A stretch of 64,000 bases of DNA from Pedobacter boryungensis (GTDB lineage Bacteria > Bacteroidota > Bacteroidia > Sphingobacteriales > Sphingobacteriaceae), in the NCBI RefSeq assembly GCF_013204825.1, contig NZ_JABMKV010000003.1, forward strand, positions 1 through 64,000. The letters are read 5' to 3'. Positions 1 through 9,200 of the stretch are shown here, one piece after another. Positions within the stretch are counted from its first letter, which is position 1. Each line of letters begins with the position of its first letter. The position numbers and the translations under genes are program-made. The notes under the pieces were generated by a model. It searched no databases. It was given only the letters and a program-made list of their open reading frames with translations, and had not been told where the DNA came from.

Positions 1-21
1 CGTTACCTCCGTAGCGGGTTG

Positions 22-51
22 CAAAGGTAGGAAACTTTTTAGCTTCCCAAA
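22..51 (-). promoter_or_regulatory. Bacteroidetes-type promoter P1, firing leftwards
   Basis: Read on the minus strand, a -7 box TACCTTTG (29-22) lies 18 nt downstream of a TTTG -33 box (51-48). This fits the Bacteroidetes sigma-A consensus TTTG-N(17-23)-TAnnTTTG. The predicted start is near position 15, so the transcript leaves the window on the left. The driven gene is not visible. A strong, tandem promoter of this kind is often found before stable RNA operons, but that is inference. Confidence 0.6.
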
Positions 52-178
52 ACTTTTTTTAAAGTTTTTTTCGCCCTATCCGTAAGTGGCTAAATACTAG
101 CCGTTTTACTTTCAATCCCCTCCCTGCCTAACGCAGTGCCACTTTCAATGTCCCCCTAGCCTCCTCCGAAGCAGGTTG

Positions 179-209
179 CAAAAGTAGGGAAATTATCCGA
201 AAAGACAAA
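179..209 (-). promoter_or_regulatory. Bacteroidetes-type promoter P2, firing leftwards
   Basis: The minus strand carries a -7 box TACTTTTG (186-179) and a TTTG -33 box (209-206) with a 19-nt spacer. The sequence around and downstream of the -7 box (about 165-203) resembles that around P1 (about 1-40), so the two look like a duplicated promoter about 157 bp apart facing the same way. The target lies beyond the left edge. Confidence 0.6.
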
Positions 210-330
210 TACCAAACCCACTTTTTCTACCAAAGAACACCTAAGTGTATGAAAAACACCATGAAAAAGTTTGATCCGGTCCGTAGCCGACCCGGAAATG
301 GTTCGCGCTTGCCCCGCAGTTCGTTCGCAC

Positions 331-387
331 ACAATTGTCACAAGCCCGACCAAACCCCGACCGAACCCCGAACTAACCCCGACCAAA
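331..387 (+). repeat. 11-nt tandem repeat element, copy 1
   Basis: A conserved lead-in ACAATTGTCACAAG (331-344) runs into four 11-nt units at 344-354, 355-365, 366-376 and 377-387 with consensus CCCCGACCRAA. The element is much richer in G and C than its surroundings. A second copy with the same lead-in and unit length lies at 32671-32727 in the same orientation. Function unknown; it may be a dispersed intergenic repeat. Confidence 0.75.
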
Positions 388-680
388 CAATCCTTCTAAA
401 GGAGAAAATATATGCAGGTCTTATGGCTATTCTTTTTGCTTTAATGGAATGCATTATTTTGAATTGACATGCTAACCTTTGGATATTAGTGAATGACTTT
501 GAATACTAACCCAGTTTTACCTTATAAGGTTTAAGGAGTAAATCCTTAATAATAAAAACTAGACAGGCTATATAAATGAAGAGGTGCTCTAAAGCACTAT
601 GGGTTGTTGAGCTTTCAAAATGCGAAAGATCAAAGTGGTGAGCGGCATAGATGTATTAATTACATGCTGAGCTCGCTCTA
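388..680. other. Non-coding stretch with small palindromes
   Basis: No credible gene was seen. A perfect 12-nt palindrome ACCTTATAAGGT occupies 519-530, followed at once by TAAGGA (532-537) and its inverse TCCTTA (543-548). The latter could form a small hairpin or a protein site. The region lies downstream of the minus-strand operon ending at 681, so part of it may act in transcript termination, but no clear hairpin with a T-run was found. Confidence 0.4.
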
Positions 681-1040
681 TTAATATTGACCAATACTTA
701 ATAGTACCAGAGTACAGGCTTCAACAGGTTCTATATCGTGCAGATCTAGCATTTTTTCAAATTCTGGATTTTCAGTTCCTGGATTAAAAATTACACGTTT
801 AGGCTTGGTTTCTAAGATGTAATCGTAATAACCCGCTTGCAGAGCCGGACCTATATATAAGGTAATTGTATCAATGTCATGATATGGAGTACCTTGTTTT
901 TCGATTTTAACACCCGCAACTTCTCCTTGCTTAACACCTATATTTACGATAGGATGCCCCTTTGCGGTTAACATATGCGCAACACGATAAGCATAACGAT
1001 CTGCATTTGGGGTTGCTCCTATAATTAATGTCTTTTTCAT
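681..1040 (-). CDS. CoA-binding domain protein
   Basis: This 119-residue cytosolic protein looks like a single Rossmann-type CoA-binding domain (CoA_binding_2 family, YccU-like). A glycine-rich nucleotide-binding turn IIGATPNADRY sits at residues 6-16, and the NIGVKQGEVAGVKI stretch near 33-46 is typical of the family. Its length matches stand-alone members. It starts 3 bp after the DinB-like gene ends, so it is the last gene of a three-gene minus-strand operon. The family is widespread, but its exact role is not established. Family call good; function open. Confidence 0.8.
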   Translation of the reverse strand: MKKTLIIGATPNADRYAYRVAHMLTAKGHPIVNIGVKQGEVAGVKIEKQGTPYHDIDTITLYIGPALQAGYYDYILETKPKRVIFNPGTENPEFEKMLDLHDIEPVEACTLVLLSIGQY

Positions 1041-1043
1041 GGC

Positions 1044-1511
1044 TTAAAATTTTAAAAGTAAAGCAATTTGACCCGAATGATATGCATGATGCTGAATTAA
1101 TCCGTTGATAAGTTGAGCATTGTTTACACCTGTTCCTAGCTCTGGGCTTCTTTTATCTACAACTATATTAGGCCACTGTGCAGGTAAGAGATTATTAGCA
1201 GCTGCAATTAATCTTTCATTAGCTGAAGAAAAATCCTTTACTATAATCTCCCATTCTTGTTCTGTTTTTTCTATTGGAGTTGGCCAATCGCCTCGTGTTG
1301 GTGATTTTGCTTCTTTACCTTGTATTCTATCCAAAACTTCTTCTGTCCATGCTGTGAGATGCAGTACCAACTCAGCAATTGAATGTGCATTAGGAATTGG
1401 GTGCGTAAAAACTTTTTGAGTATCTGCTTTCAATATTAAATTTAAAGCATTACTTCCATGCCAAGCATCGCCATTATAGGCTTTTTCTAATTCGTCTACT
1501 AAATTAATCAT
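1044..1511 (-). CDS. DinB family protein, putative metal-dependent hydrolase or thiol transferase
   Basis: The 155-residue protein is a four-helix DinB/YfiT-type fold. A plausible metal-binding histidine triad is visible: H51 in the ELVLHLTAW helix, and H141 and H145 in the C-terminal HHAYHSGQ motif. The HxxxHxGQ signature is strongly conserved in this superfamily, whose members include bacillithiol- and mycothiol-dependent enzymes. The true substrate cannot be read from sequence. It sits between the CoA-binding gene (3 bp gap) and the oxidoreductase gene (34 bp gap), all on the minus strand. Confidence 0.85.
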   Translation of the reverse strand: MINLVDELEKAYNGDAWHGSNALNLILKADTQKVFTHPIPNAHSIAELVLHLTAWTEEVLDRIQGKEAKSPTRGDWPTPIEKTEQEWEIIVKDFSSANERLIAAANNLLPAQWPNIVVDKRSPELGTGVNNAQLINGLIQHHAYHSGQIALLLKF

Positions 1512-1545
1512 GATAAAGAAATTATACTTATAACGTTTAGAAGCC

Positions 1546-3084
1546 CTAATTGTTTAAAACTGCATTAGCGCAATTAATGCCATCTATTGCAGCAGAAACA
1601 ATACCACCAGCATAGCCTGCACCTTCCGCACAAGGAAATAAACCGGTAATTTGTGGATGTTGAAGTGTTTCTTTATCCCGCGGAATGCGGACTGGAGAAG
1701 AAGTACGGCTTTCTACACCAACTAAAATTGCTTCATTGGTATAGTAGCCTTTCATTTTTTTTCCAAAAATTGGAAGTGCTGATCTTAAACTTTGAGACAC
1801 AAAATCAGGTAGAATATTATCTAGCATTACACTCTTTACTCCTGGTAGATATGAGTTCTTTGGCAAGTCGATTGATAATTTATTCTGAACAAAATCTATC
1901 ATCCGCTGCGCTGGAGCTACTAAATTGCCACCACCTGCATCGAAAGCAAGATGTTCTATCTCTGATTGAAATTTTAACATCCTTAATGGATCGTAACCCT
2001 GAACATCATCTAATGTAACTTGTACTACTGTTCCTGAATTTGCATATGGATTATTCCTTTTTGACGGGGACCATCCATTTACAACTATTTCATTTAAGTC
2101 GGTAGCACAAGGTGCAATAATGCCTCCTGGACACATACAAAAAGAAAATACGCCTCTGGTTTTAACCTGCTCTACCATGCTATAATATGCTGGCGGTAAA
2201 AAGTCGCTTCTTGTATCACAATGATATTGAGCACTATCTATAATTTGTTGGGGATGTTCGATGCGTACGCCTAATGCGAAAGGTTTTGCCTCAATTAAAA
2301 TATTTTTCTTGTGTAATAGTTCATAAATATCTCTTGCAGAGTGGCCGGTGGCTAAAATAACTGAGTTAGCCAAAAGTTCTTGTTCTTGATTAATGACAAT
2401 CCCCTTTATTTTTCCCTCCTCAATAATTAAATCTGTAAGTTTAGAATCGAATAATACTTCGCCACCTGCATTTTGAATTGTTTCTCTAATAGCAGTGATA
2501 ATTTGAGGTAATTTATTAGTTCCAATATGTGGTCTAGCATCAATTAATATATCCTGATCTGCTCCGTGTTGTACAAATATCTGCAATACCTTATTGATAT
2601 CTCCTCGTTTGTTGGAACGTGTATATAATTTACCATCAGAATAAGTCCCTGCTCCCCCTTCGCCATAGCAGTAATTAGATTCTGTATTTACAAGCCCTTG
2701 TTTATTAATTGCAGCTAAATCTCTACGTCGCTGTTTAACATCTTTACCCCTTTCTACAATAATGGGTTTTAGACCATTCTCTATGCATTGTAGAGCCGAA
2801 AAAAGCCCAGCAGGGCCAGCACCAATAATTAATACAGTTTTATCGCTAGTTACTTTTTGATAGTTGATGGTATTTCCTTCAATTATCGGGTTTTCATCAA
2901 TATAAGCTCTTACCTGTAAGCGGTAAATAACTTTACGGGATCTAGCATCTATTGAGCGTTTTAAAACCTTATGTTGTTTAATAGTAGAAATTTCGACCTT
3001 TAACCCTTTGGCTAAATGTTGAAGAATTATTTGTTCGTTGGTTACATGCTCTGGAGCAATGGTAATTTCGATTTCTTTTTGCAT
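1546..3084 (-). CDS. FAD-dependent dehydrogenase, COG2509-type
   Basis: The 512-residue protein carries the dinucleotide-binding motif IIGAGPAG near residues 86-93 and a GEGGAGTYSDGKL segment near 140-152 typical of the NAD(P)/FAD-dependent oxidoreductases grouped as COG2509. A second nucleotide motif, ATGHSARD, lies mid-protein, and FPCAEGAGYAGGI near the C-terminus is the FAD-contacting motif. The first ~80 residues form a small alpha/beta domain usual for the family. The substrate is unknown. First gene of the minus-strand operon. A TAAATTTG -7-like box (3123-3116) lies 31 nt upstream of the ATG without a clear -33 box. Confidence 0.85.
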   Translation of the reverse strand: MQKEIEITIAPEHVTNEQIILQHLAKGLKVEISTIKQHKVLKRSIDARSRKVIYRLQVRAYIDENPIIEGNTINYQKVTSDKTVLIIGAGPAGLFSALQCIENGLKPIIVERGKDVKQRRRDLAAINKQGLVNTESNYCYGEGGAGTYSDGKLYTRSNKRGDINKVLQIFVQHGADQDILIDARPHIGTNKLPQIITAIRETIQNAGGEVLFDSKLTDLIIEEGKIKGIVINQEQELLANSVILATGHSARDIYELLHKKNILIEAKPFALGVRIEHPQQIIDSAQYHCDTRSDFLPPAYYSMVEQVKTRGVFSFCMCPGGIIAPCATDLNEIVVNGWSPSKRNNPYANSGTVVQVTLDDVQGYDPLRMLKFQSEIEHLAFDAGGGNLVAPAQRMIDFVQNKLSIDLPKNSYLPGVKSVMLDNILPDFVSQSLRSALPIFGKKMKGYYTNEAILVGVESRTSSPVRIPRDKETLQHPQITGLFPCAEGAGYAGGIVSAAIDGINCANAVLNN

Positions 3085-3273
3085 ATGGTTCGTCGAGTTT
3101 TTATCTCGAATAGTACAAATTTAGTAAATACAGTTGTAAGTTATGGGTTTAAAATAGTATGTTTATGTGACCTTTATGGCAAGTTGTCAGTATTTTGTCT
3201 GTTTTCGTAACAAGGTACAGATATTGATATCTAATTTGAAATAGAAACCTAAAACAATAACAATAACAATAAC

Positions 3274-3855
3274 ATGAAAAAAGTAGTAATTGGAATATTA
3301 GCAGTTGTAGTTTTATTAGCCTTATTTAGTGGATGTGGCTATAATGGCTTAGTTAAATTAGATGAGGATGTTAAAACAAAATGGAACAATGTTGAAACAC
3401 AATATCAACGTAGAGCAGATTTAATTCCTAATTTAGTAAGTACTGTTAAAGGCGCTGCAAAATTTGAGCAAAGTACATTGACTGCTGTAATTGAGGCTCG
3501 TGCAAGTGCAAGTAAAATCACTATTGATCCTGATAAATTAAATTCAGAAAATATTGAGAAATATCAAGCCGCTCAAGGTCAAATCACTCAGGCATTAGGA
3601 AAATTAATGGTATTAACTGAGAATTATCCAGAATTAAAAGCTACCCAACAATTTAGCGATCTTTCTGCTCAATTAGAAGGTACTGAAAACCGTATCACTG
3701 TTGCTCGCAAAGATTTTAACGAATCTGTTCAGACGTTTAATACTAAGGTTAGATCATTCCCAACTAATTTAACAGCTGGCTTATTTGGCTTCAGTGCAAA
3801 AGCTGGATTTAAAGCTGATGCAGGAGCTCAAAATGCACCTAAAGTAGAATTTTAG
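3274..3855 (+). CDS. lemA: LemA family protein
   Basis: The 193-residue protein has an N-terminal hydrophobic segment (residues 4-20), then the LemA signature YNGLVKLDEDVKTKWNNVE and QRRADLIPNLV (residues 23-52), followed by long amphipathic helices. It should be an envelope protein with a helical soluble domain. Unlike many LemA proteins it has a cysteine at residue 21 in FSGC, which could be a lipobox. It heads a LemA-TPM-TPM gene set, a common arrangement. A triple repeat of AACAAT immediately precedes the ATG in place of a Shine-Dalgarno site. A hairpin follows the stop codon. Confidence 0.9.
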   Translation: MKKVVIGILAVVVLLALFSGCGYNGLVKLDEDVKTKWNNVETQYQRRADLIPNLVSTVKGAAKFEQSTLTAVIEARASASKITIDPDKLNSENIEKYQAAQGQITQALGKLMVLTENYPELKATQQFSDLSAQLEGTENRITVARKDFNESVQTFNTKVRSFPTNLTAGLFGFSAKAGFKADAGAQNAPKVEF

Positions 3856-3873
3856 TTATATACTAACATTTCA

Positions 3874-3918
3874 GGGTAATGCGTGTTATGAACTAACACA
3901 CATTACCCTTTACTTTTT
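3874..3918 (+). terminator. Hairpin after lemA, likely partial terminator
   Basis: Arms 3874-3888 and 3894-3908 pair over 15 positions with one mismatch around a 5-nt loop, followed by a broken T-rich run. It lies between lemA and the next same-strand gene, so it may terminate most lemA transcripts or protect their 3' end. Confidence 0.65.
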
Positions 3919-3930
3919 AAAACAAAGAAT

Positions 3931-4374
3931 ATGTCTCTTTTCACAACACAAGAACAAGAATTAATTGCCAATGCCATTGCCGAAGCTGAAAAAGCAACCT
4001 CGGGAGAAATTAGAATTGCCATTGAGAAACATTGTCATGGCAGTGCTTTTGAGAGAGCAACCCAATACTTTGCTGAATTAGGAATGGACAAAACTGCTCA
4101 ACATAACGGAGTACTCATTTACCTAGCTCACGAAGATAAAAAATTTGCTATTATTGGTGACAGAGGTATTGATGCGGTTGTTCCTGCTGATTTTTGGGAA
4201 ACTACACAAGTTGCCATGAAGGCTCATTTTTTAAGTGGAAATTTAGCAGATGGCATTATTGCTGGTGTGGCATTAGCTGGTGAAAAATTAGCTTTATTTT
4301 TTCCTTACCAAAGTGGCGATATAAATGAATTGCCGAATGATATTATATTTATGGATCAAGTAGAGCCTAAATAA
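3931..4374 (+). CDS. TPM domain protein without signal peptide
   Basis: The 147-residue protein is essentially one TPM domain (TPM_phosphatase family). Visible family features are the SGEIRIAIEKHC strand near residues 24-35, the NGVLIYLAHEDKKFAIIGDRGID segment around 59-81, and the DGIIAGVALAGEKL helix near 107-120. No signal peptide or membrane segment is present, so it appears cytosolic, unlike its downstream relative. It lies between lemA and a classical YgcG-like gene. The biochemical role is uncertain: plant TPM proteins act in photosystem repair, whereas bacterial ones are poorly defined. Confidence 0.8.
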   Translation: MSLFTTQEQELIANAIAEAEKATSGEIRIAIEKHCHGSAFERATQYFAELGMDKTAQHNGVLIYLAHEDKKFAIIGDRGIDAVVPADFWETTQVAMKAHFLSGNLADGIIAGVALAGEKLALFFPYQSGDINELPNDIIFMDQVEPK

Positions 4375-4412
4375 CTGATGAAACCATCACGTTTAAAACA
4401 ACCTATATATTG

Positions 4413-5192
4413 ATGAAAAAATTAATCATCTTATTTCTTTTAACGCTTAGTTATAGTTTCAGCTTTGCGCAAGATTTTCCGGCAAAGCCGAATACTTTAG
4501 TTAACGATTATACACAAACACTTACAGCAGGAGAGATACAACAGTTAGAACAAAAATTGGTAGCCTACGATGATTCTACATCTAACCAAATTGCTGTTGT
4601 GATTATGAAATCTGTAGGCGATTATGATATTAATGAATATGCGCTTGAATTAGGTCGCAAATGGGGAATTGGCGGAAAGAGCAAAAACAATGGCGTAATT
4701 TTATTAATTGCCATTGGCGATAGAAAACTAGCTATTCAAACCGGTTATGGTTTAGAAGGTGCTTTGCCAGATATTTATACAAAGCGGATAATCGAAAATG
4801 ACATTAAACCATTCTTTAAAGAAAATAATTATTATGCTGGTATTGATGCCGGAACGAATTCAATTATATCTTTAATTAAAGGAGAATATAAAAACGACAA
4901 CCCTAAAGCGAAATCTAAAGGTGGTAAGGGAAGCGCTGGTTTTATTGTACTCATCATTATTGTGATTATCGTAATTATTTTAAGAAAAGGTGGTGGCGGA
5001 GGTGGAAGTCAAGTTATTGGTGGACGAGGCGTTGCTGATGCGCTATTTTGGAGTATGCTATTAGGTGGTGGTCGTAGTTCTGGTGGTGGATTTGGAGGTG
5101 GTTTTGGTGGAGGAAGTAGTGGAGGCGGTGGCGGATTTGGCGGTTTCGGCGGTGGTAGTTTTGGTGGTGGTGGTAGTAGCGGAAGCTGGTAA
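4413..5192 (+). CDS. YgcG-type TPM domain membrane protein with Gly-rich tail
   Basis: The ATG at 4413 is preferred over an in-frame TTG at 4410. The 259-residue product has a signal peptide (about residues 1-20, ending SFAQ), a periplasmic TPM domain (about 25-150; NQIAVVIMKS, NNGVILLIAIGDRKLAIQTG), a transmembrane helix (about 172-190) and a low-complexity Gly/Ser tail of roughly 65 residues ending in GSW. This is the standard YgcG architecture that accompanies LemA. The tail probably faces the cytoplasm. The gene follows the soluble TPM gene by 38 bp. Confidence 0.85.
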   Translation: MKKLIILFLLTLSYSFSFAQDFPAKPNTLVNDYTQTLTAGEIQQLEQKLVAYDDSTSNQIAVVIMKSVGDYDINEYALELGRKWGIGGKSKNNGVILLIAIGDRKLAIQTGYGLEGALPDIYTKRIIENDIKPFFKENNYYAGIDAGTNSIISLIKGEYKNDNPKAKSKGGKGSAGFIVLIIIVIIVIILRKGGGGGGSQVIGGRGVADALFWSMLLGGGRSSGGGFGGGFGGGSSGGGGGFGGFGGGSFGGGGSSGSW

Positions 5193-5247
5193 TCCAGTTA
5201 TCAGTTATCAGTTGGAATGAGAAAACTTCTCAGGGATACAACATATT

Positions 5248-5646
5248 ATGTATAGAAAAGATTTAATTACAGCCGAAATAGAAAAGCTTGCTCAAGTTTT
5301 AGCAAAAATAATTGGCTTAAAAACTGAATTAAAACTAAAGGAGGCTGAAGATCTATTTAACGAAACAATAATATCTAGTTTTGGATTAGACAGCTCACTT
5401 TTGCTGGAAAGTGATAATGAAGGTTTCATCAATTGGCTTAAAAAATCTAATCATAATACCGAGAAGTTGAACGCCCTAACAGATTTCATATATAGTGAGC
5501 TTGATTTTGAAAATAATCCAATATCATCAACTTTGTGTGCACAGAAATTAAATTTAATTTATCAATCTTTAATAGACGATCATCAAATTGTACACTTAAT
5601 TAATTTAGGGCGGCAGAAAATGATACAACAATATTTATCAAACTAA
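5248..5646 (+). CDS. Hypothetical helical protein
   Basis: A 132-residue protein without signal peptide or membrane segment, predicted mostly helical, with several Leu-rich amphipathic stretches (AEIEKLAQVLAKIIGLKTEL at residues 9-28). Its N-terminus vaguely resembles small DUF6483-type proteins, but I cannot confirm this. It is translationally coupled to the NUDIX gene: its stop overlaps the next start in TAATG. The coupling suggests a shared function or balanced expression. Composition is like its neighbours. Confidence 0.65.
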   Translation: MYRKDLITAEIEKLAQVLAKIIGLKTELKLKEAEDLFNETIISSFGLDSSLLLESDNEGFINWLKKSNHNTEKLNALTDFIYSELDFENNPISSTLCAQKLNLIYQSLIDDHQIVHLINLGRQKMIQQYLSN

Positions 5647-6188
5647 TGGAAATTCTAAAGTGGCAAAAATTAGCCTCCACATATTTAGTTAGAGAAAAGT
5701 GGGCTACGCTACGAGTTGATACCTGCAAATTACAAAATGGCAGTATTAAAGATGATTATTATGTGCTTGAATATCCAAACTGGGTAAATGCAATTGCTTT
5801 AACCAAAGAAAATAAAATAATTTTAGTCAGGCAGTATCGTTTCGCCGCTGATATTATTTCGTTAGAAATTCCTGGTGGAGTAATAGATGATGGCGAAAAT
5901 CCAGAAGATGCGATTTTACGCGAATTGCAGGAAGAAACTGGCTACACTTTCGAAACTTGCGAGTTAATTGCCACACTTTATCCCAATCCTGCAACATCTA
6001 CCAATAAAACCTTTACTTATTTATTAACAGGCGGAATTAAAACTCATCCTCAGCATTTAGATGAACATGAAATCTTAAATGTAGAAGAATATACGATAGC
6101 AGAAGTACAACAATTATTAAAAGATAATAAAATTGATCAAGCCTTGCATGTTGCTGGTCTTTATTATGGTTTAATGAAATTAATATAA
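5646..6188 (+). CDS. NUDIX hydrolase, ADP-ribose pyrophosphatase-like
   Basis: The 180-residue protein contains an exact Nudix box, GX5EX7REUXEEXGU, in the stretch from GVIDDGE to REL.EETGY near residues 77-98, which binds the metal-diphosphate of the substrate. The upstream IILVRQYRFAADIISLEIPGG motif is typical of ADP-ribose/nucleoside-diphosphate-sugar pyrophosphatases (NudF/YqkG group). It therefore probably hydrolyses ADP-ribose or a nucleotide sugar in the cytosol. The start codon overlaps the preceding stop by one base, and the protease gene follows after 24 bp. Confidence 0.9.
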   Translation: MEILKWQKLASTYLVREKWATLRVDTCKLQNGSIKDDYYVLEYPNWVNAIALTKENKIILVRQYRFAADIISLEIPGGVIDDGENPEDAILRELQEETGYTFETCELIATLYPNPATSTNKTFTYLLTGGIKTHPQHLDEHEILNVEEYTIAEVQQLLKDNKIDQALHVAGLYYGLMKLI

Positions 6189-6212
6189 TTACTCACCTAT
6201 TTACGCCCTTTT

Positions 6213-9200
6213 ATGAAACAAAAATTTATCAAAACCCTGTTGTGCACAACAGCATTTTCATTTAGCGCATTATTTTCATTTGCGCAAACGAATGCTTTAT
6301 GGCTTCGTTATCCATCTATATCTCCTGATGGAAAAACTATTGCATTTGGATACAAAGGAGATATTTATAAAATTAGTACCGATGGTGGGCTTGCTACGCC
6401 CTTAATCATTTCCGAATATCATGATCAAATGCCTATATGGAGTCATGACGGAAAATCTATCGCTTTTGCTAGCAATAGATATGGCAATTTTGATATTTTC
6501 ACTTTACCTGCAACGGGTGGAGCTGCAAAACGTTTAACTTTTAACAGTGCAAATGATTATCCATCAGATTTTACTGTGGACAATAAGAGTGTACTATTTT
6601 CTTCAGGACATCAATCTCCCGCAGCAAGTGTACGTTTTCCTCAACGTGGATTATTTTTGAACCTTTATACTGTAGCAGCAACTGGTGGCAAACCTTTATT
6701 AGTAAGTGCAGCTGGAGCAGAGAATGCTCATTATAACAGCAATGGCACAAAGCTAATTTTCCAAGATAGAAAAGGATATGAAGATGCTTTTAGAAAACAT
6801 CATATTTCTTCGGTAACTCGAGATATTTGGGAACTTGATTTAAAAAGCAATACATATAAAAAAATATCAGATTTTGAGGGAGAAGATCGTGAACCGGTAT
6901 ATGGTACAAATGACGACCAAATTTTTTACTTAAACGAAAAAGATGGAACTCAAAATGTGTATAGCCAACAAGCTGCTGGACCAGCTAAAAAGTTAACTTC
7001 TTTTAAAGATTATCCTGTTAGAAATTTAAGCATTGCGGCTAATAATACATTATGTTTTACTTACAACGGTGAAATTTATATAATGCCAGTAAATGGCCAA
7101 CCTCGAAAAGTTAATGTAGAGATTGGAAATGAAACAAGTGCTGAAATCGAAAAGAATATTCCAATTAATACAAATATCAGTGAATTTGCTGCTAGTCCTA
7201 ATGGAAAAGAAATCGCATTTGTATCTAGAGGAGAAATTTTTGTGTCAAGTGTTGAAAATGGTCAGACCAAAAGAATTACCAATACTCCACAACAAGAACG
7301 CTCTGTAAGATGGAGTCCTGATGGAAAGAGTCTTGTATATGCCGGAGAAAGAAATGGCAGCTGGGATATTTTCAGAATTCAAAAAACACGTTCATCAGAG
7401 CCTTATTTTTATGCTTCAACTGTATTAAAAGAAGATGCAGTTATTGCAACTGGAGCAGAAGAATTTCAGCCAGATTTTTCTCCAGATGGAAAAGAGATTG
7501 CTTATGTAGAAAATAGAAATATCTTAAAAATTTATAATCTAGCTTCAAAAAATACAAGAACAGTATTACCTGAAGGACGAAATCATTCTTATAGTGATGG
7601 AGATTGGGGCTTTAATTGGAGCCCTGATAGTAAATGGCTTGTAGTAGATGATCAAAACGGTTACACTTTTGCAAGTAATATTTCATTAATTAAGACTGAT
7701 GGATCAGGTCAAATCATTCAGCCAATTAACAGTGGATTTGGAGAAGGTGGAGGAAAATGGGCAATGAATGGAAAGGCATTAACTTGGGTAAATAGTAAAA
7801 ATGGCAGAAAATCATTGGCGCAACAAGGTTCTGCAGAAACTGATATTTTTATTTCATTTTTTGATAAAGCTGCGTACGATAATTTTAAACTTAGCAAAGA
7901 CGAATTTAACTTGTGGAAAGAAACAACTGAGGCTGCTAAAAAAGATACCACAAAAACCGTTGCTTCAAAAGTTCCATCAAAAAATATAAAAACTCCAGAT
8001 AGTATTAAAAAGGTTAATGTACTAGAAATAAAAGATCTGGATAATCGTACAATTAAACTGACAATTAATAGTTCTTCAATTAGCGATTATGCATTAAACA
8101 ATGAGGGAACCAAACTCTTTTACTTGGCAGAATTTGAAAATGGTTATGATTTATGGGTAACAGAACCTAGAACACACGATACGAAAATACTAGCTAAATT
8201 AGGTGGTTCTCCTAGTGGATTAGAGATTAGCAAAGACGGAAAGTCGTTATTTGTGAGTAATAATGGCAGGTTAGTTAAAGTTGATGCAGAAAACGGAAAA
8301 ATTTCTCCAATTAATATCAATGGTGAGATTACCTTAAACACAGTTGGTGAGCGAGCTTATATTTACGAGCACATTTGGCGTCAAGTAAAACAGAAATTCT
8401 ACGATCCGAAATTGCATAATGTAAATTGGGATGCTTATAAAGCAGGATACGCCAAATTTTTACCTCATATTTCAAACAACTTTGATTTCCAAGAATTATT
8501 AAGCGAGTTGTTGGGTGAATTAAATGCTTCACACACCGGTGGCCGATATGCACCAAGACCTGTTGCTCCCGATCAAACTGCATCAATTGGGATTTTAGAA
8601 GATGAGACTTATGCTGATAAAGGAGTTAAAATTGCAGAAGTATTAACTTCTGGGCCTTTAGATAGATTTGAATCAAAAATTAAGGCTGGTTTTATCATAG
8701 AGAAAATAAATGGAAATGAAATTGCTGCTACTGATGATTGGACTAAATATCTAAACCGTGAAATTGGGAAAACCATTTTGTTGAGCATTTACGATCCTAT
8801 TAGCAAAACACGATTTGATGAAGCAGTTAAAACGATTTCAGCAGGAGAAGAGAATGAGTTGATGTATAAGCGTTGGGTTAAAAACATGCGTGAAATGGTT
8901 GATAGACTTAGCGGAGGAAAAATTGGTTATGTACACGTTCGTGGTATGAATGACGGAAGTTACCGTGTAGTTGTTGACGAAGCCTTAGGAATAAATAAAG
9001 AAAAAGACGCATTAATTGTTGATACTCGTTTTAATGGTGGTGGATGGCTGCACAACGATCTCAATGCTTTTCTAAGTGGGAAACCTTATTTAACATTTAG
9101 TTCTCAAGGTAATCCATTAAAAGGACAAGAACCTTTTAATACATGGACTAAGCCAAGTACAGTGTTAATGAGTGAAAGCAATTACAGTGACGCATTTATA

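Noticed and set aside
331..387. Possible CRISPR array from repeated GC-rich units
   Set aside because: Units are only 11 nt, contiguous and without spacers, and no cas genes are present.
249..467. Short overlapping reading frames on both strands near the left edge
   Set aside because: They run across the tandem repeat and promoter sequences, have unusual Arg/Pro/Thr-rich composition, lack start-site support and resemble no known protein.
1653..2018. 121-codon plus-strand frame inside the FAD dehydrogenase gene
   Set aside because: It is fully antisense to a gene with clear family motifs; its translation has no recognisable domain.
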